The notes under the pieces are model-generated. The model worked only from the letters and a program-made list of their open reading frames with translations. It had not been told where the DNA came from and made no database searches. From CALHVX01 sp038757945 (GTDB taxonomy: Bacteria; Pseudomonadota; Gammaproteobacteria; Pseudomonadales; Azotimanducaceae), in contig JBCDGJ010000003.1 of the NCBI GenBank assembly GCA_038757945.1, forward strand, positions 1 through 64,000: a DNA stretch of 64,000 bases. Reading direction: 5' to 3'. Of this stretch, positions 1-8,146 are shown one piece after another. Position 1 is the stretch's first letter. Each line of letters begins with the position of its first letter. The position numbers and the translations under genes are program-made.

Positions 1-423
1 GGGGTTGAGGCCGGTCGAGTGAAAGGTGGTGCCCCCCTGACGGCATGCCTCTTCCAGACGCGTCATCAGTTCGGGGCCATACACTTTCGGATACATGTAG
101 CCGACGGTGGTGATCACGTTCTTGCCGGAGGCGAGCAGCGCGCAGAAGTCACGCACGTCGCGATCGGGATCGTCCCCGTAGACCAGCGAGGGTAGCGGCG
201 TATGGATGACAACGTCCGCATCCAGCGCGAGGATCGCGTCGACGTCGTTGGTTGCGATCACGCCCGTTGGATCGACACCGACGATTGTGCCCGCATCGAG
301 CCCGGCTTTCTCCGCCGAGTGCACGTAGAGACCGGCAAGCTCCAGACTGCTGCGGCGAATGATTGCCTGCAGCGCACCTTTACCGACGTTGCCCGTCGAC
401 CATTGAACGACCCGGTATGCCAT
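1..423 (-). CDS. Dihydrodipicolinate-reductase-like NAD(P)-binding protein (partial)
   Basis: Only the N-terminal 141 codons are present; the gene runs off the left edge of the window. Translation from the ATG at 423 begins MAYRVVQWSTGNVGKGAL, a Rossmann-type dinucleotide-binding start, followed by a stretch ending in DADVVIHTP and then NVITTVGYMYPK. This is typical of dihydrodipicolinate-reductase-like oxidoreductases found in catabolic gene clusters rather than of true lysine-pathway DapB. It is the last gene of the minus-strand operon SDR, GST, amidohydrolase, reductase, 81 bp after the amidohydrolase. The substrate is unknown. Family-level assignment is fairly sure; biochemical role is inference. 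Confidence 0.7.
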   Translation of the reverse strand, partial: MAYRVVQWSTGNVGKGALQAIIRRSSLELAGLYVHSAEKAGLDAGTIVGVDPTGVIATNDVDAILALDADVVIHTPLPSLVYGDDPDRDVRDFCALLASGKNVITTVGYMYPKVYGPELMTRLEEACRQGGTTFHSTGLNP

Positions 424-504
424 GCCTGCCCCAGCGCCCAACCGATCTTCGAGCCTAGCGACGGCCACTGAGCTGCGCAAGCCGTGCAGCCTGGGGCGAG
501 CAAC

Positions 505-1413
505 CTAAGCGGGTTGCGCTGTTGTCGCTGGCACAATCCCCTGCAGCTGGAACACCCGGACCGCGTTATCCCTGAGAAAACCCTGCCAGACCTCTTCGCT
601 GAGCGGGAGGTCCGTCAGCTCGCGGAAGATTCGCTCATAAGAGATGCCGGGGAAGTAGCCCGCGAAGAGCACCTTGTCGCTGCCCCGTTTGTTGGCGAAC
701 TCGAGGATGTTGCGCAGGTAGTGTTTCGGTGCCCAGGCCGACGTGGAGTAGTAGAGATTGGGCCACTTCAGCAGCAACTTGATGCAGAGATCCGTCCAGG
801 GATCACCGCCGTGACGCATGACCACCTTCAGCTCTGGAAAGAAGTACGCCACCTCGTCCAGCAGGCCCGGATGCTGACAGCGATAGGGCACCCGTGGGCC
901 CGGCACACCCACCAGCATATTGATGGGTATCTCGAGCTCGCAGCACTTGGCGTAAAGCGGGTAGAACTTCCGGTCATCGATCGCAACCTGGGGATTCAGC
1001 AGGCAGGGGGCAGCGGAGGCAGCGACGATGTTCCGGTGCAGCCTGACCGTGGCTTCCAGGGCCCGAACGGACTTCATGCCCTGGTTGGGATCCACCCCGA
1101 CTTCGCCGATGAAGCGGGCCGGATATCGTTCGAACAGTTCGAGCGCGCCTTCTGGCTTCCGTGGGTTGACCGCGATCAGCGCCGTGGCTACCCCGAACGC
1201 ATCCATCATCGCGACGATGGCGTCTGGATCCTGCGCCGTCGACATCCGATCTCCGGCATCTTTAAAGAGGTACTGGGCGGGGTGGTGCGAGAACTCATCG
1301 GTCCCCTGATCCCGGGTCAGCGCCCGTGCCTGTTTCATGCCCATCCCAGCCGTTCCGGTCGGGATCTCCATCATCAGGTCAATCACGCCGCCGGTGATGG
1401 CTGGTATCGACAT
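505..1413 (-). CDS. Amidohydrolase family protein (amidohydrolase 2 type)
   Basis: A 302-residue protein with the TIM-barrel amidohydrolase 2 look: a middle region GEVGVDPNQGMKSVRAL, a VMRHGGDPWTDLCIKLL segment carrying a metal-site type His, and a late DKVLFAGYFPG segment where family members have a D/G-rich metal-binding strand (commonly FGSDYP or similar). The canonical early HxH motif is not obvious at the N-terminus, so metal binding may differ from well-studied decarboxylases of this family. It lies in an operon with GST, SDR and reductase genes, 66 bp after the GST, which suggests a hydrolytic or decarboxylating step in breakdown of an organic compound. Exact substrate unknown. Confidence 0.8.
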   Translation of the reverse strand: MSIPAITGGVIDLMMEIPTGTAGMGMKQARALTRDQGTDEFSHHPAQYLFKDAGDRMSTAQDPDAIVAMMDAFGVATALIAVNPRKPEGALELFERYPARFIGEVGVDPNQGMKSVRALEATVRLHRNIVAASAAPCLLNPQVAIDDRKFYPLYAKCCELEIPINMLVGVPGPRVPYRCQHPGLLDEVAYFFPELKVVMRHGGDPWTDLCIKLLLKWPNLYYSTSAWAPKHYLRNILEFANKRGSDKVLFAGYFPGISYERIFRELTDLPLSEEVWQGFLRDNAVRVFQLQGIVPATTAQPA

Positions 1414-1479
1414 GCGCGCGACTCCCGCTGGTAGCAGGCGCTGATTATGCAGTTCGGCCCGCCAGAAGTCGCTGGATGC

Positions 1480-2571
1480 TCAGTCCCGGCGGTTCTGGTA
1501 GTGCACCTTGCGGCCACGGAACGGCGTTTCGTTGCCTTCGTCATAGCGCGAGGCGGGAGCAGCGATCTCAAAGAGCGGCGCCCAGCAGCCGCGGTCCGTA
1601 AGGATCTGTTCGAGCGTGCTCTGGCGGCTCTCGGGGACTTCGCGCACCCGTCGCTGCAGCTGCTCGAGACACCAGACCCGATACTGCGACACGGGCACGG
1701 CCCGGTACTGGACACCCTGGATGACGGGATCGAACCGTTTCAGGCTCTGCTGCCAGGCGCGGGCATTGGCATTCAGGTACGGCAGGTAGCCACTGCCGAT
1801 GTCGTCGAGCATTGAGTGCAGGTCAGCCGGCAGCCCGGCGACTTCGCTGCCGCTAAGGTTGCTGGCGCGGGTGCTCCAGAGGCGGGCTTGCCAGGCGAAC
1901 ACCCCGGGCGCGCGCAGCCGCATGAGGTCCGAGGCGGTTGGATCCTGCGAGAAGTGGCGGAACATCGAAGCAAAAAAGCCGAAATCACCCAGGGTCGGAC
2001 GATCACCCAGCAGGAAGGGTCGATCCGCAAAGATCCGCTCCAGGCGATCCAGCGTGTTCAGGTAGATCGACTCCACGTGGGCCCAGGTGTTGGCATCTAC
2101 GCCATCCTGCTTCACGTACTCGACGTGCTGGCGACGGCGTATGAACGCGCGTTTCAGAAATCCCGGCAGCGGCTCGTCGACCATCAGCTCATCGACGATC
2201 TTCCTCGCCAGATGCAGGCGGTCAGTCCGGTAGCTCCACCGGTAGTGCATGGCCGGCCGCCAGAGCCACTCTTCTGCATAGTCTTCAATCAGAAAGCTCA
2301 AGGCGCGAAGTACGGGGTCACTCGGGATCACGGGCGGATCGGGGTACTGCTCTTCGAACCAGGCGATCATCGGTGTCGTGTCGGTCATGAAGCGGCCGTC
2401 GGGCAGCTCGATGGCCGGCATCTGCGCAGCGCCGGTTTCTGCTTTCAAGCGCCCGATCAGCTTCCGATTCAGCACGACGAAGTCGTGGGGTATCTCCTTA
2501 TAGCGCAGATACCCTTCCATCTTTCCCGTGTAGTAGGAAATGCGAAGCCCGTAGAGTCTGATGTTGGTCAA
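1480..2571 (-). CDS. Glutathione S-transferase family protein (long form)
   Basis: A 363-residue protein with an N-terminal thioredoxin-fold GST domain: SYYTGKMEGYLRYKEIPHDF in the first 30 residues, the cis-proline region QMPAIELPDGRFMTDTTPMI, then an all-helical C-terminal domain with EDYAEEWLWRPAMHYRWSY and a GDRPTLGDFGFFA stretch typical of GST helix 6. At about 360 residues it is much longer than classic GSTs (about 210); the extra C-terminus carries the motif PVSQYRVWCLEQL, shared with the paralogue at 10008-11096. It starts 24 bp after the SDR gene stop, so it is co-transcribed. A role in conjugation or isomerisation of a catabolic intermediate is inference. Confidence 0.85.
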   Translation of the reverse strand: MTNIRLYGLRISYYTGKMEGYLRYKEIPHDFVVLNRKLIGRLKAETGAAQMPAIELPDGRFMTDTTPMIAWFEEQYPDPPVIPSDPVLRALSFLIEDYAEEWLWRPAMHYRWSYRTDRLHLARKIVDELMVDEPLPGFLKRAFIRRRQHVEYVKQDGVDANTWAHVESIYLNTLDRLERIFADRPFLLGDRPTLGDFGFFASMFRHFSQDPTASDLMRLRAPGVFAWQARLWSTRASNLSGSEVAGLPADLHSMLDDIGSGYLPYLNANARAWQQSLKRFDPVIQGVQYRAVPVSQYRVWCLEQLQRRVREVPESRQSTLEQILTDRGCWAPLFEIAAPASRYDEGNETPFRGRKVHYQNRRD

Positions 2572-2595
2572 GGCTGCCTCCGGGTTGGCGCGCTG

Positions 2596-3390
2596 CTAGA
2601 ACAGGGAGAAGTGCTGCCCGCCGTCGATCACGATGTTCTGCCCGACGATGAACCGTGACAGCGGGCTGCACAGCAGGGCGGCCATCGGTGCCAGGTCGTC
2701 GGCGTTGGCCACGAAACCGGCGGGTATCCGGTTGTGCTCCTGGAAATGCGCACGTACAACCGCAGGATCCGGTTCGAGACCGAAGGCCTCGGCGTAGTCC
2801 GTGAGTATTTCACTTGCCCCTTCGGTCTGGAACATGCCCGGCAGCACGTTGTTGATGTTCACGCCGAAGCGCGCAATTTCGCGAGAGACGCCGGCGGTGT
2901 AGTTGATCAGGGCCGAGCGCGCGGGGCCTGACATGAGCCGCCAGATCATCGGGTTCTTCGCCGAAAAGGTGGCGATGTTCACGATACGGCCCCAGCCTCG
3001 CTCTTTCATGCCTGGAATGTAGTGCCGCATGATTTCGATAGGCCCGATGAGGGCGGTATCGATCGATTCCCGCCACTGCTCCGGCGTTACCTTGAGAAAG
3101 TCGCCATTCGGGGCCGGTGGTTTGATGGTGATCGCCAGGATATCGGGATCAGGGCAGGCATCGAACAGCGCCTGCCGCCCGTCCACCGTCGAGGAGTCGG
3201 CCACGACGGGCGTAACTGACGTGCCGTACTTCGCCGAAATCTCCGTTGCTGCCTTGCGCAGCCGCTCTTCCCGGCGTGCGGAAATGACGAGGTTGACGCC
3301 TGCTTCCGCCAGGCGCTCGGCCGTTGCCCTGCCCATACCGGCACTACCGCCCGCCATGATTGCTGTTTTGCCCTGAATCTGGAGGTCCAT
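2596..3390 (-). CDS. SDR family oxidoreductase lacking the classical Tyr-Lys pair
   Basis: A 264-residue short-chain dehydrogenase/reductase. The N-terminal cofactor motif is GGSAGMGRATAERL (TGxxxGxG type), followed by the NAD(P)-binding VISARREERLR, the strand-5 serine region NIATFSAKNPM and a C-terminal IVGQNIVIDGGQ that closes the fold. Where YxxxK is expected the sequence reads SGPARSALINYTAG, so the catalytic Tyr and Lys are replaced, as in an atypical group of SDRs annotated from sequence. First gene of the minus-strand operon, ATG at 3390 preceded by GGGAAG. The candidate AraC-type operator at 3509-3537 lies about 120 bp upstream. Confidence 0.85.
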   Translation of the reverse strand: MDLQIQGKTAIMAGGSAGMGRATAERLAEAGVNLVISARREERLRKAATEISAKYGTSVTPVVADSSTVDGRQALFDACPDPDILAITIKPPAPNGDFLKVTPEQWRESIDTALIGPIEIMRHYIPGMKERGWGRIVNIATFSAKNPMIWRLMSGPARSALINYTAGVSREIARFGVNINNVLPGMFQTEGASEILTDYAEAFGLEPDPAVVRAHFQEHNRIPAGFVANADDLAPMAALLCSPLSRFIVGQNIVIDGGQHFSLF

Positions 3391-3508
3391 CAGTTCTTCC
3401 CTGCTTCAAGTTGGTGTCTTGGTTGCTCTCTCTTCCGGTTCCGCGGCCTGCTGTCCCGGACGGGTGGAAATGCTAGGGCGGAGAGGCAGGGGCAGGAAGC
3501 GTGAGGAC

Positions 3509-3537
3509 GGCCAATGACTATGCAAATCTGGCCAATG
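3509..3537 (-). promoter_or_regulatory. Candidate AraC-type operator: 21-bp-spaced direct repeat
   Basis: Two identical octamers, CATTGGCC read on the minus strand, start exactly 21 bp apart (plus-strand GGCCAATG at 3509-3516 and 3530-3537). AraC-family regulators commonly bind direct half-sites two helical turns apart. The repeat lies between the AraC-type gene stop (3540) and the SDR start (3390). A possible -10 TAGCAT sits at 3475-3470 with a poor -35, as expected of an activated promoter. Spacing and position are seen; function is inferred. Confidence 0.5.
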
Positions 3538-3539
3538 TC

Positions 3540-4562
3540 TCAGCGGTTGCGCAGGGTTGAAGGTGAGTGTCCCGTCCACTTTCGGAAAGCCCTTCCGAAA
3601 TCGGATGCCGTGCTGAAGCCGAGCTCATAAGCGATCGCGGCCAGCGGGCTCTTCGTTTCTTTGAGCAGTCGGAGCGCCATCTTGAGCCGAATACCGTCCA
3701 ACAGGGTCTGATAGGTCGTATCTGCGGCGGCCAGTTTCCGTCGTAGGGTGCGGGGCGACAGGCCAAGGTGCCTGGCCGCTTCGTTGAGCTTTGGTGGCGC
3801 GGCGATCTGCTCGATCAGCAGCAGCTTCACGGCACCAACAAGACTGGTTTCCGCATCTGCTTCGGCAAGCTGGCGCTCAGTCATTTCCAGCAGCAGACGG
3901 ACGGTCTGTGGATCCGCCTGCTGCATCGGCTGATCCAGCAACTCGCGGTCGAAAGACACGTTTGCAGCACTTTGATCGAAGGCCATCTCGAACGGAAACT
4001 GAGCGTTGACCACCTCAAATCCGGCGGGCGGCGGGACCGGTAGCGCCACCCGCCGGACCAGGTGCGCCTGGTTCAGCGCGTCGAGAAAGAAGCGATCGAG
4101 AAACAGCACGAAAGCACTGATGGCGAAGTAGATCACCAGCTCATGCTCGACATGGACATCGATGTGCATGACCGCCTGCTCGTCCGTCGCCGTAAAGGAA
4201 CGGATCGAGAACACGCGGGTGACGATCTTGAAGTAACGGGTAATCAGATCCAGCGCTTTGGCGATCTGACCGCTGTTGGCAACGGCGAGCAGCGCGAGAT
4301 TGCCGGTCTCGGCGCCGCGCCGCTGGTTGAGACGGATCGCAAGGTGGGGATCGCCCGTCAGGTCCAGCGCGCGCAGGATGAACTGCTCGTGTTGCTCGAT
4401 GGTGAGCCGATAGTTTTCATCCTGCAGCTGGTTTGCTTGCAGATCGAGCCCGGCGAAGATCTGCTGCTCCTCGTAGCCGAGCTCTCGCAGCGTCGACAGT
4501 ATGAGCCGTGGATACAGGGGCAGCAGGACCGGTTCGGTCCTTGTGTAGAGTTGGCCGTCCAT
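3540..4562 (-). CDS. AraC-family transcriptional regulator
   Basis: A 340-residue regulator with an N-terminal sensing domain of the arabinose-binding-like type found in OruR/ArgR-like AraC proteins (LYPRLILSTLRELGYEEQQI through the conserved FP-type stretch FEVVNAQFPFEMAF) and a C-terminal double helix-turn-helix: LNEAARHLGLSPRTLRRKL then AIAYELGFSTASDFGRAFR and a final WTGHSPSTLR. Length matches the family. It is on the same strand as, and 149 bp upstream of, the SDR-GST-amidohydrolase-reductase operon, with a 21-bp-spaced direct repeat between, so it probably controls that operon in response to a catabolic substrate. Confidence 0.9.
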   Translation of the reverse strand: MDGQLYTRTEPVLLPLYPRLILSTLRELGYEEQQIFAGLDLQANQLQDENYRLTIEQHEQFILRALDLTGDPHLAIRLNQRRGAETGNLALLAVANSGQIAKALDLITRYFKIVTRVFSIRSFTATDEQAVMHIDVHVEHELVIYFAISAFVLFLDRFFLDALNQAHLVRRVALPVPPPAGFEVVNAQFPFEMAFDQSAANVSFDRELLDQPMQQADPQTVRLLLEMTERQLAEADAETSLVGAVKLLLIEQIAAPPKLNEAARHLGLSPRTLRRKLAAADTTYQTLLDGIRLKMALRLLKETKSPLAAIAYELGFSTASDFGRAFRKWTGHSPSTLRNR

Positions 4563-4645
4563 CGAGCTTTCTGCAACTACGGTGTGCCGGGGTTACCTTA
4601 GCAGAGCAGTGGTCTGGTTCCTCGGAGTACGCTGGTGATGCTCGC

Positions 4646-6148
4646 TTACTCCGTGGCCAGAACCGAATCGCTCTGTTCGTTCCGCTCCAGGCGCCAGGTT
4701 TGGGCGCCGATGCCGTCGATGAATCGCTGGTCATGGCTGACCAGCAGCAGGGCGCAGGGGCAGTCCACCAGAGCGCTTTCGAGCGCTTCGATGGAAGGCA
4801 GGTCGAGGTGATTCGTCGGCTCGTCCATGACGATGAGCTGCGGAGCTCTCGACATGCCGCTAGCCAGCAGCAGCTTGCGGATTTCGCCGGGGCTTGGTTG
4901 CTGGCTGTCGAGGAGCCGTTCCGGCCGAGAGTTCAATCGGCTGACGATGTTCATGATGTGGCCCAGCTGGGCTTTGGGCAGTGTGCGAACCTGCGCGAGG
5001 AGTTCTCGAGCCATGGCGGCGGGGACCTCCTGCGGGAGCACGATGGCGTGAGCGCCCGGCACGTTCAGCCGGGGCAACAGATAGTTCACGAAGGTGGACT
5101 TGCCCGTGCCGTTGGCACCCGTGATCGCGATACGGTCGTCTGGCTTGATGCTGATGTCGGGCCAGTGCAGGTGTCGGCCCATGCCGAGGTCCGTAGCGCC
5201 TGCGTCGAGTTTGAGCACCGTATCCCGACGGGCGCGAGAGCCCGCCAGCCAGATGCCGGTTTCGTAGGTCTTGTCGATCCTTGCACCGTCCAGCTCGGCC
5301 TGGGACCGTGCGACCCTGCTGTCGAGCTGCCGCAGTGCGCCCCCGGCCCCGCCATCGGTGACCCGGGCCCGGTCGATTTTTTCGCGGCCGTCGCTGTCCT
5401 TGCTGTCTAAGCCGCGCTTGGAGCGGGCCCGGTGTTCCCCGGCAGCGGTTTCCCGCCGCTTCGAGGCTTCCTGCTTGAGACGCCGGTGCGCTTGCTTGAG
5501 CTTGCTCCGTTCACGGACCGCGCTGTCCCGAGCGACCGCTCTCAGCTCGCGAGCCTGCGAGAACCCGCCGGGGAAGACCCGGGCAATCGGGGGTTCCAGC
5601 CACAGGCACTGGCTGCATAGGGCATCGAGCAGCTCCCGGTCGTGACTGACGATGAGCCCGACGCCCCTAAAGCGCTCGAGGCTATTGAGCAGCAGTCTGC
5701 GCGCTGACCTATCGATGTGATTCGTCGGCTCGTCGATTGCCAGCAGATCTGGCGATTGCCAGAGCGCGTGTGCAATCTGGGCCCGTTTTCGTTCGCCATG
5801 ACTCAAGGTGGACCAGCGCTCCTGGAAGTCCGTCTCGACGCCAAGACGGCCGCGCAGCTCGCAGGCGCCACCACTCCAGTCATCCAGGAAGGCATACAGC
5901 GTCGCCGGCGGGTGATCGGTTCGCTGGGCGCAGTACACGGCATCGGCGACGCCCTCGATGGATCCGCCGTCCGGTTGCAGCGCGCCGATTATGAGCTTGA
6001 GCAGCGTGGATTTACCCGCGCCGTTGGCACCGATGATGCCGGTGAAGCCCACCGGAAAATGCACGGACAGCCGCTCAAACAGAGGCTCGACGGCGGCATC
6101 ATGAGAAAAGGACAGGTCGCGGACGGCGACCGCGGTGTGGTCAGGCAT
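4646..6148 (-). CDS. ABC-F family ATP-binding protein
   Basis: A soluble 500-residue protein with two ATP-binding cassettes and no membrane segments, the ABC-F plan. Cassette one has Walker A IGANGAGKSTLLKL, signature LSHGERKRAQIA and Walker B LLAIDEPTNHID; cassette two has ITGANGTGKSTF, a PSPGEIRKLLL signature and LIVMDEPTNHLD. Between them is an Arg/Lys-rich helical linker (KLKQAHRRLKQEASKRRE) typical of the domain that reaches the ribosome. ABC-F proteins act on translation or give antibiotic resistance; which applies here cannot be told. The ATG at 6148 has an excellent ribosome-binding site, GGAGGTAGGTT. Stand-alone gene between AraC and CocE. Confidence 0.92.
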   Translation of the reverse strand: MPDHTAVAVRDLSFSHDAAVEPLFERLSVHFPVGFTGIIGANGAGKSTLLKLIIGALQPDGGSIEGVADAVYCAQRTDHPPATLYAFLDDWSGGACELRGRLGVETDFQERWSTLSHGERKRAQIAHALWQSPDLLAIDEPTNHIDRSARRLLLNSLERFRGVGLIVSHDRELLDALCSQCLWLEPPIARVFPGGFSQARELRAVARDSAVRERSKLKQAHRRLKQEASKRRETAAGEHRARSKRGLDSKDSDGREKIDRARVTDGGAGGALRQLDSRVARSQAELDGARIDKTYETGIWLAGSRARRDTVLKLDAGATDLGMGRHLHWPDISIKPDDRIAITGANGTGKSTFVNYLLPRLNVPGAHAIVLPQEVPAAMARELLAQVRTLPKAQLGHIMNIVSRLNSRPERLLDSQQPSPGEIRKLLLASGMSRAPQLIVMDEPTNHLDLPSIEALESALVDCPCALLLVSHDQRFIDGIGAQTWRLERNEQSDSVLATE

Positions 6149-6352
6149 AACCTACCTCCAAGACTGAAAACGTGCTTCTGCTTCAGGTCTCAAAGATGGG
6201 TGTCAAACATGCCTGTGCGATCTCTTGGGGCGGGGAATCGCCGCTTGGCGGGGAGTTTACTTCCGCAACGATGGGCACGCCAGCGGCAGAGTGGGGGAAG
6301 CCGTCGTGGGTCGTGTTGGCCTATGCTGCAAAGCGTTCAAGACGGACGGATT

Positions 6353-8146
6353 TCAGCCGCCGGCTCCGGTAGCTGCCTCCTCGGTCGGTGCAACCACAGG
6401 CACCAGCAGGTGGGAGTCGTAGCGTCCACCGGTGTGGATGATGTGTGCGCCTTCGTTGACCGTGTACGCGTGCGCCAGCATCGGATGTTCGATCAGGTCG
6501 CGGCCCTGAACGATAACGCGCAGCGTTTCGCCGGCCCGGAACAGCGTGCTGCTTGGCAGAATCTCGATTTCCACCGGAGCAACTTCGCCCAGGTCGAGGG
6601 TCTGTTCCTGCTCGTGCAGGAGCACCGGCTGCAGAGCCGTTGACCGTGCGGCGTCCAGCTCCCGGTGCGAAGCGCGGAGCCAGCCCATGGCAACCATGCC
6701 CTTCCTGTACCCCGTTTTAGCGTAGAAGGGCACGCTCTCACCAGCGGCGTTCAGTTTCTCAATGCCGACGAAGAGGTCCATGTCGTCACCCTGATCGGTG
6801 GAGACCCACAGCTTGAGCTTCATATTGCCGGTCAGCTCAGTGTCCTCGGCGAAGGAGAAGCGAAACTCGGCGCGCTCCGTGCGCGGGTTGTAGCGCCGCT
6901 GCGCGACCGCTGATGGCAGTGTGCGTGCGAGCTCACCGGAGGTGGCATCCAGAAAGAGGGCGCGCGACTCGGTATCCGGCAGCGGCCAGCCCTGCGCTTC
7001 GCGCACCGTGTAAGCGTCCAGGCTCTCCCGGACTTCGAGCCGGACCGGTGCGCGGCGGTCGAAGCCGTTGTCCGCCGCCTTCAGGAAGTGGTCGAAGAAG
7101 GCCTTCTGGGTTGTCAGCGCCTCAGCGCTGTAGAAGGTCTCCCACTTCTTCCGGCCGTGCGTGAACAGCCACTTCTGCTCCGATGCAATCTGCTTGAAGC
7201 CCTCAAAGGAACCGCGGGTGTGCAACCCCTGATCGGACCAGGTGGCGCAAATCAATGCGGGCACCCTGATGTCCTTCAGCCGGATGCCGGAGGGCGGTTG
7301 AAACCGGGCCTGCAGCGTTTTCATCAGCAGTGGGCGCTGCCGGGCAAAGTTCATGATGAAGTCCGGCGGCAGGGGGCTGGTGTGGGCCAGCGAGCGCATC
7401 CGCTGCAACCAGAATGCGGTAAAGGCAGTCTCGGGAATGCCGCCGTGAAAGAGCACTTCGCGGTAGTTGTCCGATTGGCCCTCCCAGGGAGTGATCGCCT
7501 TGAGGTGTGGCGGATTGGCGCTGGCGGCAACCCACTGCGCGATCGCCAGGTATGAGACGCCGCTAAGGCCGACGTTGCCGTTGCTGAAGGATTGGGTCCC
7601 CGCCCACTCGATCGCGTCGAAGAAGTCCTCGCCGTCGCGTTGGCTGAGAATGCTGGCATCACCCGCCGATCCGCCGTAGCCGCGGGAGTCGACATAGATA
7701 ACGACGTACCCCTCGGGGACCCAGAACGCAGGATCCGGGGCCTCCCAGCTGGTCCATTCGCTCACTGCAAATTTGCCCAGATCGAAGTCTGGATCCGTGC
7801 CGACGTTCAGCACTGCGGGGTACTGTAACGGCCCGCGGTCTTTGCCGTAGGCAGTGAAGGCCATGATGACCGGGTAGGCACCCGCTGCGGCAGGTCGGAA
7901 GACGCGCGCCGATAAGCGAGTGCCGTCGCGCAGGGTAATGCCGACGTTCTCTTCGATCCTGATGCGCTCTTCGAGCGGGGCCGTATCGATGAGCGTTACC
8001 GTGCCCGTGACGGGATCGAGAAAGGCGGGGTCGGCAACCGCCGGCGGCTTACGCTCCTGGCCGCAGCCGGACAGGAGCAGCGCGCCGCTCAGCAGCAGCC
8101 CGATGAGCGGTGTTCGTCCGAATCCTGCCGCAGGACCGCCTGTCAC
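6353..8146 (-). CDS. CocE/NonD family hydrolase, lipoprotein
   Basis: A 597-residue secreted hydrolase. The N-terminus has a hydrophobic stretch ending LLLSGCGQ, a lipobox with Cys28, so it is probably lipid-anchored. The X-prolyl-dipeptidase/CocE alpha-beta hydrolase domain follows with the nucleophile elbow GLSGVSYLA near residue 195, an acid in TWSDQGLHTRGSFEGF and a His in LFTHGRKKWE. The C-terminal third (FRFSFAEDTELTGNMKLKLW, DMDLFVGIEKL) is the usual jelly-roll domain. Family members hydrolyse acyl esters or amides. Its start overlaps the end of the DUF3604 gene by 4 bp, making it the third gene of a GST, DUF3604, CocE operon. Confidence 0.9.
   Translation of the reverse strand: MTGGPAAGFGRTPLIGLLLSGALLLSGCGQERKPPAVADPAFLDPVTGTVTLIDTAPLEERIRIEENVGITLRDGTRLSARVFRPAAAGAYPVIMAFTAYGKDRGPLQYPAVLNVGTDPDFDLGKFAVSEWTSWEAPDPAFWVPEGYVVIYVDSRGYGGSAGDASILSQRDGEDFFDAIEWAGTQSFSNGNVGLSGVSYLAIAQWVAASANPPHLKAITPWEGQSDNYREVLFHGGIPETAFTAFWLQRMRSLAHTSPLPPDFIMNFARQRPLLMKTLQARFQPPSGIRLKDIRVPALICATWSDQGLHTRGSFEGFKQIASEQKWLFTHGRKKWETFYSAEALTTQKAFFDHFLKAADNGFDRRAPVRLEVRESLDAYTVREAQGWPLPDTESRALFLDATSGELARTLPSAVAQRRYNPRTERAEFRFSFAEDTELTGNMKLKLWVSTDQGDDMDLFVGIEKLNAAGESVPFYAKTGYRKGMVAMGWLRASHRELDAARSTALQPVLLHEQEQTLDLGEVAPVEIEILPSSTLFRAGETLRVIVQGRDLIEHPMLAHAYTVNEGAHIIHTGGRYDSHLLVPVVAPTEEAATGAGG

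Noticed and set aside
484..1434. Long plus-strand open frame opposite the amidohydrolase
   Set aside because: High-GC mirror frame. The minus strand reads as a recognisable amidohydrolase, while the plus frame has no family-like motifs or ribosome-binding site.
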